A DNA stretch of 64,000 nt from Hoeflea ulvae (GTDB lineage Bacteria; Pseudomonadota; Alphaproteobacteria; Rhizobiales; Rhizobiaceae), in the NCBI RefSeq assembly GCF_026619435.1, contig NZ_JAOVZQ010000001.1, forward strand, positions 2,425,501 to 2,489,500. Direction: 5' to 3'. Positions 37,428 to 46,071 of this stretch are shown piece by piece (the first letter of the stretch is position 1; each line of letters starts with the position of its first letter). The notes under the pieces are model-generated. The model worked only from the letters and a program-made list of their open reading frames with translations. It did no database searches and was not told the origin of the DNA. Both the position numbers and the translations under genes were made by a program.

Positions 37428-39473
37428 TCAGCGTGATGCGACGGGCGTGACCAGCGGCGTGATACGGCGGATGGTCACCCGGCGGTTGAGCCGTTCGGGC
37501 GCCTCGGTGCGGACCTTGAGATAGCGTTCGCCATAGCCCTGGGTGACCAGATTTTCCGGCGGAATTCCGAACACGTCGCTCAGCGCCACCGCAATGGTTT
37601 CCGCCCGGCGGTCGGACAGAAGCAGGTTGGCCTCATCCTTGCCGACGGCATCGGTATGGCCTTCGATCAGGAAGGTCTCCGCCGGATTGGTCTCGAGGAT
37701 GCTGCTCATCGCATCGGCCACATCGGAAAGCCGCTGGATCTGGTCTTCGGCAATGGTCGCCTTGCCGAATTCGAAGGTCAGCGAATCGAGGTCGATGCGG
37801 CGCACCTTGTCACGCACTCGGGCCGAACGGCGCACCTCTTCCACCGAGTAAAGGCGCTCAACTTGCTCGACCGGCGGCTCCATCAGGAAATCGAGATAGG
37901 TTGACGGCTCGGCTTCAGTGGAATCGAGGATATATTCATCGATCGGGATCGAAAGCCGCAAGGGTGGCAGTTCGCGGCCCGGGTCGACAAAGGCTTCGCG
38001 GGATCCGTCGCTGTTGGCATTGGCAAAGAACAGCACATATTCGCGTCCGTCCGGCATCACCCGGCTGCGCTGGACCACATCGCCCCAGCGGTTGGTGATG
38101 GTGACGAGCTGCACGCCGTTGGGCCGCACGATGACTTCGCGCACCCGTCCGCCGCGAAGCTGCTCGTAATAGACTTCCTCGCTACCGGCACGCAGCCGGT
38201 CACGCTCGTCATGCTCGATGATGGTGCGGTTGTCGACTTCGATGATGGTGCGGTTGTCGATCTGGTTGATGATCGTTACATCGGTCTGCGCCTCGCGCGC
38301 AGGCTGTTCCCGGAGACGTTCGCCGCGCTCTGACATGGCTTGCGGAGCCGGCGCGCTTCTGGCCTCCGGTGCCTGTGCTTCCTGGTCGCTTGTCGGCGCC
38401 GGTGGAGCAGGCTCGCTGGACTGCGGTGCAGCCGAACGCTGCCTGTCGCCTCGTGCAGGCTCTTCCTTGGCACTGTCGAGCACGGGAGCGCCATCCTCGA
38501 CCGGGAGGTTGAGCACTTCTTCTGCGGCCGGCGCCGGGGCTGCGGCGTCTGGCTGCGATGCTTCGGCCTCGGTCGCTAGGTCGTCAGGGGTGGTCTTCGC
38601 AGCCGGAGCTGCCTCGGGTTCAGCCGGTGCAGGTGCGGCTGCTTCGGGCGCAGATTCCGCTTCCGTAGCGGGAGCCTCATCTTGGGTAGCGGGAGCCGCG
38701 TCCTGGGTTGTTCCGCCTGCCTCAGGGGTGGGTTCAGTTGCCGGAACCGGTGCGGTCTCGGCAGCAGGCTGCCCTGCATCGGTCGGCGCTGCATCTGCTG
38801 CGGGTGCTTCAGCCGGGGCCTCGGGTGCGGCCTCTTCAGCCGGTGCAGGCGCGGGTGGGGCTTCCACGGCTGGCGCGTCGGCGGGCTCTTCCACCGGTGC
38901 GGGCTCGGACGGAGTTTCAACGGCTGGTGCCTCGGCTGGCTCTTCCACCGCCGGTGCTTCCTCGACGGCCTCCGGTGCCGGGGCAGCTTCGGCAGCCGGT
39001 TCCTGTGCTGGTGCGGGTTCAGGCTCTGGTGCTGGCGCCTCGGTCGCGGCGGGCTCCGCAGGTGCTGCATCTTCTGCAGGAGCAGCTTCTGGCGCCGCCT
39101 GCGTTTCGGGTGCAGCGGCTTCAGGCGCAGCCGGTGCTTCGGCTTCCGGGGCCTCGACTTCCGGCTCCGGCGGCGGTGGGGCGGATTCCGCGGCAGCCTG
39201 GGCTGCGGCAAGCTCAGCCTGCGCTGCGTCGACTTCGGCCTGCGCCGCGGCGACATCGCCGCCGGCAGCCTCGACCTCGGCCTTTCGGGTCTGCGCAGCC
39301 GTCAGGGCAGCGGCTGCGTCACCGACGCTGAGCTGGACCCGGACCAGCGACTGGCTGAGAACCGGTTTCGGGGTGTTGAGAATGCGGGTCTGGCTCAAGG
39401 GCGCAGCATGGGAAATGCCGAGACCGCCAAGACTGATGGCGGTGGAGGCAAGCAATAAACGTGTCAATGTCAC
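37428..39473 (-). CDS. OmpA-family protein with long Pro/Ala/Glu-rich linker
   Basis: A 681-residue envelope protein. A signal peptide covers residues 1-23 (ends GISHA). A short helical Ala/Glu region (~50-95) leads into ~240 residues of P/A/E-rich low-complexity sequence (~95-340). A middle segment has two NRTIIE copies and a beta-rich block. The C-terminal OmpA-like peptidoglycan-binding domain (~565-681) is marked by FEFGKATIAEDQIQRLSDVA, FLIEGHTDAVG and LLLSDRRAETI. It should tether the outer membrane to peptidoglycan, the linker spanning the periplasm. The start is GTG 39473, supported by AGGAG eight bases upstream. Convergent with the autotransporter. Confidence 0.88.
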   Translation of the reverse strand: MTLTRLLLASTAISLGGLGISHAAPLSQTRILNTPKPVLSQSLVRVQLSVGDAAAALTAAQTRKAEVEAAGGDVAAAQAEVDAAQAELAAAQAAAESAPPPPEPEVEAPEAEAPAAPEAAAPETQAAPEAAPAEDAAPAEPAATEAPAPEPEPAPAQEPAAEAAPAPEAVEEAPAVEEPAEAPAVETPSEPAPVEEPADAPAVEAPPAPAPAEEAAPEAPAEAPAADAAPTDAGQPAAETAPVPATEPTPEAGGTTQDAAPATQDEAPATEAESAPEAAAPAPAEPEAAPAAKTTPDDLATEAEASQPDAAAPAPAAEEVLNLPVEDGAPVLDSAKEEPARGDRQRSAAPQSSEPAPPAPTSDQEAQAPEARSAPAPQAMSERGERLREQPAREAQTDVTIINQIDNRTIIEVDNRTIIEHDERDRLRAGSEEVYYEQLRGGRVREVIVRPNGVQLVTITNRWGDVVQRSRVMPDGREYVLFFANANSDGSREAFVDPGRELPPLRLSIPIDEYILDSTEAEPSTYLDFLMEPPVEQVERLYSVEEVRRSARVRDKVRRIDLDSLTFEFGKATIAEDQIQRLSDVADAMSSILETNPAETFLIEGHTDAVGKDEANLLLSDRRAETIAVALSDVFGIPPENLVTQGYGERYLKVRTEAPERLNRRVTIRRITPLVTPVASR

Positions 39474-39568
39474 GGGGGCAACTCCTGTAAGGTCAAATGT
39501 CCTTCAACAATTCAACGCGCAGAAGCCGCCAAAGGTTCCACCTGGTGCCGCCTGCGCTGCCCGCGTGA

Positions 39569-40189
39569 TCAGGGCGGCCCGGTAAAGGGCAGATCGGGCC
39601 CTTCCAGCGCTTCCGCCAGCATTCCCGCATACTCGTGCCGCGGCACATCGATTGCCCCGAAGCGCTTTAGATGGTCTGTGGTGAACTGGGTGTCGAGCAG
39701 CACGAATTTACGCGCCCGCAATCGCTCGACGAGATGCACCAGACATATTTTGGAGGCATCGGTGGCGCGGCTGAACATGCTTTCACCGAAAAAGGCCCGC
39801 CGCAGCGAGACACCGTAAAGCCCGCCCACCAGTTTGCCATCGTGCCAGGCTTCAACCGAATGGGCATGGCCGAGCTGATGGAGATTGCTGTAGAGCCCTG
39901 AAATCGTTGCATTGATCCAGGTCGACGGCCGGGTTTCGACGCTTTCCGCACAGGCGGCGACAACGGCGTCAAAAGCGGTGTTGAGCCGGATCTCGAAGGG
40001 CTGCTGCCGCACCTTCCGCGCCAGCCGCTTGGGAATGTGAAACTGGTCGAGCGGGACCACGCCGCGCAGTTCCGGCTCGACCCAGTAGATCTCCGGGTCA
40101 TCGGCCGAATCCGCCATCGGAAACAGGCCCGAGGCATAGGCGCGCAGCAACAGGTCAGGCGTGATCTGTGGTTGCGCGCCGCGCCGCAT
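39569..40189 (-). CDS. aat: Leucyl/phenylalanyl-tRNA--protein transferase
   Basis: A 206-residue N-degron enzyme that adds Leu or Phe to proteins with basic N-termini, marking them for ClpAP. Recognised from [51 protein letters not shown] and [21 protein letters not shown], then [16 protein letters not shown]. It lies 34 bp after accC on the same strand, the usual rhizobial order accB-accC-aat. Confidence 0.95.
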   Translation of the reverse strand: MRRGAQPQITPDLLLRAYASGLFPMADSADDPEIYWVEPELRGVVPLDQFHIPKRLARKVRQQPFEIRLNTAFDAVVAACAESVETRPSTWINATISGLYSNLHQLGHAHSVEAWHDGKLVGGLYGVSLRRAFFGESMFSRATDASKICLVHLVERLRARKFVLLDTQFTTDHLKRFGAIDVPRHEYAGMLAEALEGPDLPFTGPP

Positions 40190-40223
40190 GTCTCAGTCTT
40201 CCCGGATGAGGGTCAAAGACAGC

Positions 40224-41573
40224 CTATTTTCCCGCTTTGGACGCAAGGAACTTTTCCAGCCAATGAATGTCGTAATCGCCATTCGCAATGTCCGGGTTCG
40301 CAAGAAGATCGCGAAAGAGCGGGATCGTGGTGTTGATGCCGTCGACCACGAACTCGTCAAGCGCACGCCGCAGCCGCATCATGCATTCCACCCGGGTGCG
40401 GCCATGGACGATCAGCTTGCCGATCAGGCTGTCGTAATAGGGCGGAATCTTGTAGCCCTGATAGACGCCGGAATCGACGCGCACGCCAAGCCCGCCGGGC
40501 GGGTGGTAGTGGGTGATGGTGCCGGGCGAGGGGACGAAGGTGTTGGGATCTTCCGCATTGATGCGGCATTCAATGGCGTGGCCATGAAAGCGGATATCGT
40601 CCTGTGTCATGGAAAGTCCGCCGCCCGAGGCGATGCGGATCTGCTCGTTGACCAGGTCGATGCCGGTGATCGCCTCCGTGATGGTGTGTTCCACCTGCAG
40701 GCGGGTGTTCATTTCGATGAAGTAGAACTCGCCATTCTCGTAGAGGAATTCGATGGTGCCGGCGCCGCGATATTTCAGCTTGCGCATCGCCGCCGCGCAG
40801 ATTTCACCGATTTCCATCCGCTGGTTTTCATTCAGCGACGGGGAGTTGGCCTCTTCCCAGACCTTCTGGTGGCGCCGCTGCAGCGAACAGTCACGCTCGC
40901 CCAGATGAACCGCGTTGCCTTCGCCATCGCCCATGACCTGGATCTCGATGTGACGCGGGCGGCCCAGATATTTTTCCATATAGACGGCGTCATTGCCGAA
41001 ATTGGCCAGTGCTTCCGATCGCGCCGTCGACAGCGCTTCCGACAGCTCCTCGGCATTGTTGGCCACTTTCATGCCCTTGCCGCCGCCGCCGGCTGTCGCC
41101 TTGATCAGCACCGGGTAACCGGTTTCCTCGGCCACCTTGATCGCCTGCGGCACGTCGAAGACTTCGCCGTCGGATCCCGGAACGCAAGGAATGCCCAGCG
41201 ACACCGCGGTTTTCTTGGCGGTGATCTTGTCGCCCATCAGCCGGATATGGTCAGCGGTGGGTCCGATGAAGGTGATGCCGTGAGCATCGAGAATGTCGGC
41301 GAACTTGGCGTTCTCGGAGAGAAAGCCATAGCCCGGATGCACGGCATCCGCGCCAGTGATCTCACAGGCGGCGACAATCTGGTGAATGTTGAGATAGCTG
41401 TCGCGCGACGGCGGAGGGCCGATGCAGACGCTCTCGTCCGCCAGCCGCACATGCATGGCATCCTGGTCGGCGGTGGAGTGCACCGCGACGGTCTGGATGC
41501 CCAGTTCCTTGCATGCCCGCAACACCCGGAGTGCGATCTCGCCACGATTTGCAATGAGGACCTTGGAGAACAT
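40224..41573 (-). CDS. accC: Acetyl-CoA carboxylase, biotin carboxylase subunit
   Basis: A 449-residue ATP-grasp enzyme that carboxylates the biotin of AccB, the first step of fatty-acid synthesis. Marks: MFSKVLIANRGEIALRVLRA, GYGFLSENAKFAD, the ATP loop KATAGGGGKGM, ERDCSLQRRHQK and IEMNTRLQVEHTITE. I chose ATG 41573 by homology. A GTG at 41585 is in frame. It starts 12 bp after accB in one operon with aat. Confidence 0.97.
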   Translation of the reverse strand: MFSKVLIANRGEIALRVLRACKELGIQTVAVHSTADQDAMHVRLADESVCIGPPPSRDSYLNIHQIVAACEITGADAVHPGYGFLSENAKFADILDAHGITFIGPTADHIRLMGDKITAKKTAVSLGIPCVPGSDGEVFDVPQAIKVAEETGYPVLIKATAGGGGKGMKVANNAEELSEALSTARSEALANFGNDAVYMEKYLGRPRHIEIQVMGDGEGNAVHLGERDCSLQRRHQKVWEEANSPSLNENQRMEIGEICAAAMRKLKYRGAGTIEFLYENGEFYFIEMNTRLQVEHTITEAITGIDLVNEQIRIASGGGLSMTQDDIRFHGHAIECRINAEDPNTFVPSPGTITHYHPPGGLGVRVDSGVYQGYKIPPYYDSLIGKLIVHGRTRVECMMRLRRALDEFVVDGINTTIPLFRDLLANPDIANGDYDIHWLEKFLASKAGK

Positions 41574-41585
41574 AGCCTCGCTCAC

Positions 41586-42062
41586 TTACTCGATCTCAAT
41601 CATCGGTTCGGCGAATTCCACCGGGTCACCGTCAGCAACCATGATGTTGACGACCTTGCCGGAGCGCGGCGACGGAATCTGGTTCATCGTCTTCATGGCT
41701 TCGATGATCAGGATGGTCTGGCCTTCCTTCACGGTCTGGCCGACTTCGACGAAGGGCTTGGAGCCCGGCGCCGGCGACATGTAGACGGTGCCGACCATCG
41801 GTGCGGTGATCGTGTTGGCGGTCTTGGTGGCGGCTGCGGCAACGGTTTCCGCAGACGGGGCGGCGGGGGCCTGTTGCGCGACAGGCGCAGGCGCCTGCTG
41901 CTGCGCCACCGGCGCATGGATCATCTGAGGCGTGCCGGCACGGCTGACCCTGACCCGCAGGTCATCCTGTTCGATCTCGATCTCGGTGAGGTCGGTTTCA
42001 TTGAGGATGTTTGCGAGATCCCGGATCAGATCCTGATCAATCGACGGTTTTCGTGATGCCAT
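41586..42062 (-). CDS. accB: Acetyl-CoA carboxylase, biotin carboxyl carrier protein
   Basis: A 158-residue carrier. The N-terminal helical region (DQDLIRDLANILNETDLTEI) is joined by an Ala/Pro/Gln linker (~50-80) to the biotinyl domain. The biotin attachment site is Lys124 in IIEAMKTMNQI, with the preceding protruding thumb region YMSPAPGSKPF, as in bacterial AccB. ATG 42062 is chosen with AGAGG upstream. A longer open frame to 42101 is rejected. First gene of accB-accC-aat. Confidence 0.97.
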   Translation of the reverse strand: MASRKPSIDQDLIRDLANILNETDLTEIEIEQDDLRVRVSRAGTPQMIHAPVAQQQAPAPVAQQAPAAPSAETVAAAATKTANTITAPMVGTVYMSPAPGSKPFVEVGQTVKEGQTILIIEAMKTMNQIPSPRSGKVVNIMVADGDPVEFAEPMIEIE

Positions 42063-42325
42063 CGGACTACTGCCTCTGTTATTGTTGGTGCGGGCGACCA
42101 TTCGTGCCGCCCCATCGGTTGTCCGTCCCTTTACAGCCCCGCACTGCCACCTGACAAGTCTGCGGGGAATACCGGGATGTGAATAGGTCCGCGCCCCGCG
42201 ATCGGGGAGGGGTGACCTTCAGTCATACACTGCTTGCCAGGCGGCGTGGAAGGCTTTCGCCCGCCCGCACCGATTGTCCACAGCCGATTGGCCCGGTTTG
42301 CGGCCATCTGACGCCCGCAGGGCGG
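42063..42325. other. Intergenic region upstream of accB and downstream of the DsbA-like gene
   Basis: About 260 bp without a convincing gene. TTGTCCACA near 42274 is a one-mismatch DnaA box. I see no clear terminator for the DsbA-like gene and no clear accB promoter. Confidence 0.3.
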
Positions 42326-43090
42326 TCAGCAAACCGTGCTTTCGCACTGGCGCATATTGGTGATCTTGGAAAGCAGGGTTTCCTCGCCAACAGCGCCGAA
42401 CACGGCTTCGTCTCCAATGACGAAGGACGGGGTGCCGGAAATGCCCAGTGCATTGGCCAGTTCATAGGTCTGCCGGATCGATTCATCGATTGCCGGATCG
42501 TCCATTCCGGCCTTCAACGCCGCGGCGTCGACGCCAAAGCCGGTGGCGACCTCGATCGCATGGGCTTCGGTGGCGCGGACGTCGCCGCTCAGCAGCTTGA
42601 TGTGGAAGTCCTGGTAATGCTCGGGCGCCAGTGCCCGAAACGACATCGCCACCCGGTGCGCAGCGAGCGAATCAGGTCCGAGGATCGGGAATTCCTTGAG
42701 CACGAAACGGACATTCGGGTCCTTTTCGAGAAGGCCCACCATGTCGTTCATGGCCCGCTTGCAGAATCCGCAATTGTAATCATAGAACTCGACCACGGTG
42801 ACATCGCCATCGGGATTGCCCAGCACGATGTCTTCCGGTGCGCGGAAAATCGCTTCCTGGTTGCTGGCGATCGCAGCCTGGGCCATCAGCCGGCCTTCGG
42901 TTTCCTTCTTGATTTCCAGCGCCTGGCTCATCTCCTCGATGATTTCCGGATTGGCCAGCAGATATTCACGGATGAAGGCGCCGAATTCCTCCTTCTGGGT
43001 GTCATCCAGGGCTGCGGCAGGAAGCGGCAGGGCGGTCGACATGCCGATAAGAAGGGCGGCCATCAGGCCTTTGCGGGGGTGGAATGTCAT
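42326..43090 (-). CDS. DsbA-family thiol-disulfide oxidoreductase (periplasmic)
   Basis: A 254-residue exported thioredoxin-fold protein. The signal peptide ends near residue 28 (LPAAALD). An N-terminal helical segment (EFGAFIREYLLANPEIIEEM) precedes the fold, as in the BdbD/ScsC-like group. The active site is CGFC (Cys107-Cys110) in VVEFYDYNCGFCKRAMNDM, with the cis-Pro loop in GISGTPSFVIG. Two further Cys at the end (QCESTVC) could form a second redox pair. GAGGAT eight bases upstream supports ATG 43090. It follows the M48 protease gene by 55 bp, so the two may share envelope-quality-control roles. Confidence 0.87.
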   Translation of the reverse strand: MTFHPRKGLMAALLIGMSTALPLPAAALDDTQKEEFGAFIREYLLANPEIIEEMSQALEIKKETEGRLMAQAAIASNQEAIFRAPEDIVLGNPDGDVTVVEFYDYNCGFCKRAMNDMVGLLEKDPNVRFVLKEFPILGPDSLAAHRVAMSFRALAPEHYQDFHIKLLSGDVRATEAHAIEVATGFGVDAAALKAGMDDPAIDESIRQTYELANALGISGTPSFVIGDEAVFGAVGEETLLSKITNMRQCESTVC

Positions 43091-43145
43091 ATCGATGGAT
43101 CCTCGTGCCAGTCCTTGCGGGGCGGGTGCAGCTCTGCAGGGTGTT

Positions 43146-44528
43146 CTATTTTCCGATGGTTAAGATGTCGTTGGCCCGGCGCGCGCCAGGCGAGCCCTTG
43201 GGCAGCTTTTGCAGGGCCCGGGCGGCAAACACCTTGGCTTCGCGCGGATTGCCTGCTCTGAAATTGCCCTCGGCCATGATCAGTTCGGCATTGCCGATGT
43301 CGCCCGACAGGCCATAGGCCTGGGAGAGATGCCGGTAGGCGTTGAAGTTTTCCGGTTCGCTCTGCAGCGACGCCCGCAATTCATCAATGGCGCGGCCCAT
43401 ATTGGCGGGTTTCCCCGAGGCCACAAGCGCAAAGCCCAGCCTTGCCCGGATCAGCGGAGAGCGGGCGGAATCATATTTGGCGGCCTTGGCAAAGGCGTCG
43501 ATTGCCGCGTCGCTCTTGCGCAGCTTGATCAGCACTTCGCCGCGGAATTCGTGAAAATAGGGGTTTTTCGGCTGTTCCTTGATCAGCGCATCAAGCTTCT
43601 GAAGCGATGCGGCCGAATTGCCCGACAGGTCGGTGGCAATCGCATCGCCATAGCGCGCAGCCAGCGATCCGCGGTCCTTGGAAAACAACCGCGCCACGGC
43701 CGCGGCTCCGCCGGAATAGGCGGCGATCTTGGCCCGCATCATCTGGTGCCGGTCATTGAGCTGTTTGGGGTCCTGCGCGTCGAAATACTTGCTCTTGCGG
43801 GCCAGTTCCTCCAGCAGCGCGATGCGTTCGCGCGGCAGCGGGTGGCTGACCTGGTACTGGTCCACCTGCACGCCCGACAGAGACAGGCTCTGGGAAAAGC
43901 GTTCGAAAGTCGTCAGCATGCCGCGAATGGACTGCTTGGTGGCATTGAGATAGCGCGCGGCCGCCTGGTCGGCATTCATTTCCTCCGAGCGGCGGTAGCT
44001 CAGCAGGTTGCGCTGCGCCATGCTCGGCGCGGCGGTGATGATCGCGCCGCCGGCCTGGGAACCGCCGGAACTGCCGGCAATGCTGCCCGCGGCAATCGCG
44101 CCGGCGCCGAGCAGGCTGCCGACGATCGTCATGGTGCGGGCGGTGGCGATCTGCTCGCGCAGCCTTTGCTGATGCCCGCCTTCCAGGTGCCCGGCCTCAT
44201 GTGCGATGACGCCGATGATCTCGTTGGGCACGGTTGCGGCGGTGAGTGCGCCTGTGTTGATGAAGATGCGCTGGCCATCGACAAAGGCATTGAAACTCGG
44301 ATCATTGACCAGAACGATCTGCACCCGGTTGGCCTTGAACCCGGCCGCCTTGAGCACCGGCGTGGCATAGTCCTTCAGCAGGGTCTCGATTTCCGCGTCG
44401 CGAACGACTGCGACGCCTGCGCGGGCACTGGTGGTCATGACCAGCGCGCAACACAGCGTCGCCGCTGTCAGGGTGCCGAGTGTGCGACGGACCACCGCCG
44501 CTGTCTGTGCCAGATTTGGGTTCGCCAT
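43146..44528 (-). CDS. M48-family periplasmic metalloprotease with TPR region (BepA-like)
   Basis: A 460-residue exported protease. The signal peptide covers residues 1-37 (TLCCALVMTTSARA). The zinc site is HEAGH (110-114) in IIGVIAHEAGHLEGGH, with the third ligand in RRSEEMNADQAAARYL. The C-terminal half (~280-460) consists of tetratricopeptide-like helices (YFHEFRGEVLIKLRKSDAAI and similar). This is the architecture of BepA, which degrades stalled outer-membrane proteins and assists LptD. I chose ATG 44528. ATG 44549 is an alternative with no useful ribosome site. Confidence 0.87.
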   Translation of the reverse strand: MANPNLAQTAAVVRRTLGTLTAATLCCALVMTTSARAGVAVVRDAEIETLLKDYATPVLKAAGFKANRVQIVLVNDPSFNAFVDGQRIFINTGALTAATVPNEIIGVIAHEAGHLEGGHQQRLREQIATARTMTIVGSLLGAGAIAAGSIAGSSGGSQAGGAIITAAPSMAQRNLLSYRRSEEMNADQAAARYLNATKQSIRGMLTTFERFSQSLSLSGVQVDQYQVSHPLPRERIALLEELARKSKYFDAQDPKQLNDRHQMMRAKIAAYSGGAAAVARLFSKDRGSLAARYGDAIATDLSGNSAASLQKLDALIKEQPKNPYFHEFRGEVLIKLRKSDAAIDAFAKAAKYDSARSPLIRARLGFALVASGKPANMGRAIDELRASLQSEPENFNAYRHLSQAYGLSGDIGNAELIMAEGNFRAGNPREAKVFAARALQKLPKGSPGARRANDILTIGK

Positions 44529-44761
44529 GGATGCTGTTGTCCTCGTCATCTCGCTGAAAGGTAGAGGCTGGGGCAGGAAAAGCAATTGTCCAGGCCGGAC
44601 AAGACACTGGAATGCTTGTGAAGGCCACGACAATCGGGCATTTGTGCGGCCAACCGCCGCTGATGCCTGCCGTATCAGTTATGATATCCGGTTTTGAACG
44701 GATTTGAAGCCGTGGCCCGCTATCTGGCGCGGCCGCATGGTCTGATTTTTGGAGTTTGGTT

Positions 44762-45922
44762 TTGACAATTCAGCGCAAGCCGTCAGTGGAGCCGTTCCAC
44801 GCCATGGATGTACTGGCCGAGGCAACGCGGCTCAAGAGCGAGGGCAAGAACGTCATCTCGATGGCGGTGGGACAGCCGGCCCATCCCGCGCCAGGCGTGG
44901 CGAGGGCAGCGGCCGCGCGCGCACTCGAGGCCGGAAAACTGGGATATACCGACGCGCTCGGTCTCAAGAGCCTGCGCCAGGCGATCGCCACGCGCTACCG
45001 GCGCCAATACGGCATTGATCTCGATCCGCGCCGCATCGCGGTGACGACCGGATCGTCGGCGGCGTTCAACCTGGCATTCCTGCAGCTCTTCAATCCCGGC
45101 GATCTGGTGGTCATCACCCGTCCCGGTTACCCGGCCTACCGCAACATCCTGTCGGCGCTGGGGCTCAGGGTCGTGGAAATCGCGGTGGGGGCGGACACCG
45201 GTCACGCGCTGACGCCGGCTGCCATCGAGGCGGCCGAACGCGAAGCCGGCGCCCGCGTCGCCGGTGTGCTGATTGCCAGCCCCGCCAATCCCACCGGTGC
45301 GGTTCATTCCAGACAGGCCATCGCCGATCTCGATGCCTGGTGCGCCGAAAGCGGCGTCGCCTTCATTTCCGACGAGATCTATCACGGCCTGACCTGGAGC
45401 GGCGAGGAGACAACCGCCCTGTCGGTCTCCGACAACGCCGTGGTGATCAACTCCTTCTCGAAATATTTCTGCATGACCGGCTGGCGCATCGGCTGGATGG
45501 TGCTGCCCGAAGATCTGGTGCGGCCGGTCGAATGCCTGGCCCAGAGCCTCTATATCAGCCCGCCGGAACTGTCCCAGATCGCCGCCGAGGCGGCCCTCGA
45601 TGGCATCGCCGAGATGGACGCGGTGCGCGCCGGATACCAGACCAACCGCGCCTTGCTGGCCCGGCGCCTGCCGGAGCTCGCCTTGCCGTTCGCAGCCCCG
45701 ATGGACGGCGCCTTTTATGCCTGGGTGGACGTGTCGGGGCACAGCAATGATTCCATGGCCTTCGCCCGCCAGATGCTGGCAGACATTCACGTCGCGGCCA
45801 CGCCGGGCAGGGATTTCGATCCCGTCGACGGCGCCCGGTTCATGCGGTTTTCCTATGCCGGCAGCCACGCCGACATGACCACGGCGCTTGACCGGATCGA
45901 GCATTGGCTCGGCAAGCGTTAA
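44762..45922 (+). CDS. PLP-dependent aminotransferase, class I/II (TTG start)
   Basis: A 386-residue fold-type I aminotransferase. Marks: YTDALGLKSLRQAIATRY, VTTGSSAAFNLAF, ASPANPTGAVHS, ISDEIYHGLTW and the PLP-lysine motif INSFSKYFCMTGWRIGW (Lys ~234). The amino acid substrate cannot be deduced. The start is TTG 44762, because GGAG (44751-44754) is seven bases upstream. The TTG at 44756 is too close to it, and no ATG is available in frame. Divergent from the M48 protease gene. Confidence 0.87.
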   Translation: MTIQRKPSVEPFHAMDVLAEATRLKSEGKNVISMAVGQPAHPAPGVARAAAARALEAGKLGYTDALGLKSLRQAIATRYRRQYGIDLDPRRIAVTTGSSAAFNLAFLQLFNPGDLVVITRPGYPAYRNILSALGLRVVEIAVGADTGHALTPAAIEAAEREAGARVAGVLIASPANPTGAVHSRQAIADLDAWCAESGVAFISDEIYHGLTWSGEETTALSVSDNAVVINSFSKYFCMTGWRIGWMVLPEDLVRPVECLAQSLYISPPELSQIAAEAALDGIAEMDAVRAGYQTNRALLARRLPELALPFAAPMDGAFYAWVDVSGHSNDSMAFARQMLADIHVAATPGRDFDPVDGARFMRFSYAGSHADMTTALDRIEHWLGKR

Positions 45923-46016
45923 GACACGTCGCGCCCGGGCGGCCATCAATATAATCAGGTGCTTGCAGCCTTTTGCTGCAACATCCGAAAGCCCGCTTAA
46001 TCAGAATTCGGGACAT

Positions 46017-46046
46017 AAAAAAACCGGCGGTCACCCGCCGGTTTTT
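46017..46046. terminator. Bidirectional intrinsic terminator between the aminotransferase gene and rne
   Basis: A-run, ACCGGCGG, TCAC loop, CCGCCGGT, then T-run. A- and T-rich flanks on both sides allow it to stop both the plus-strand aminotransferase and the minus-strand rne transcript. Confidence 0.92.
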
Positions 46047-46071
46047 CTGTTTCAGCGTGGTTCAGAGGCGA

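Noticed and set aside
38576..39260. Repetitive GC-rich stretch in the OmpA-like gene considered as tandem repeat or CRISPR-like array
   Set aside because: Irregular P/A/E codon runs with no fixed unit or spacers. It encodes a low-complexity linker between a signal peptide and an OmpA domain.
40161..42056. 631-codon open frame antisense to accC and accB
   Set aside because: His- and Asp-rich composition typical of reversed rhizobial codons. accC and accB are certain.
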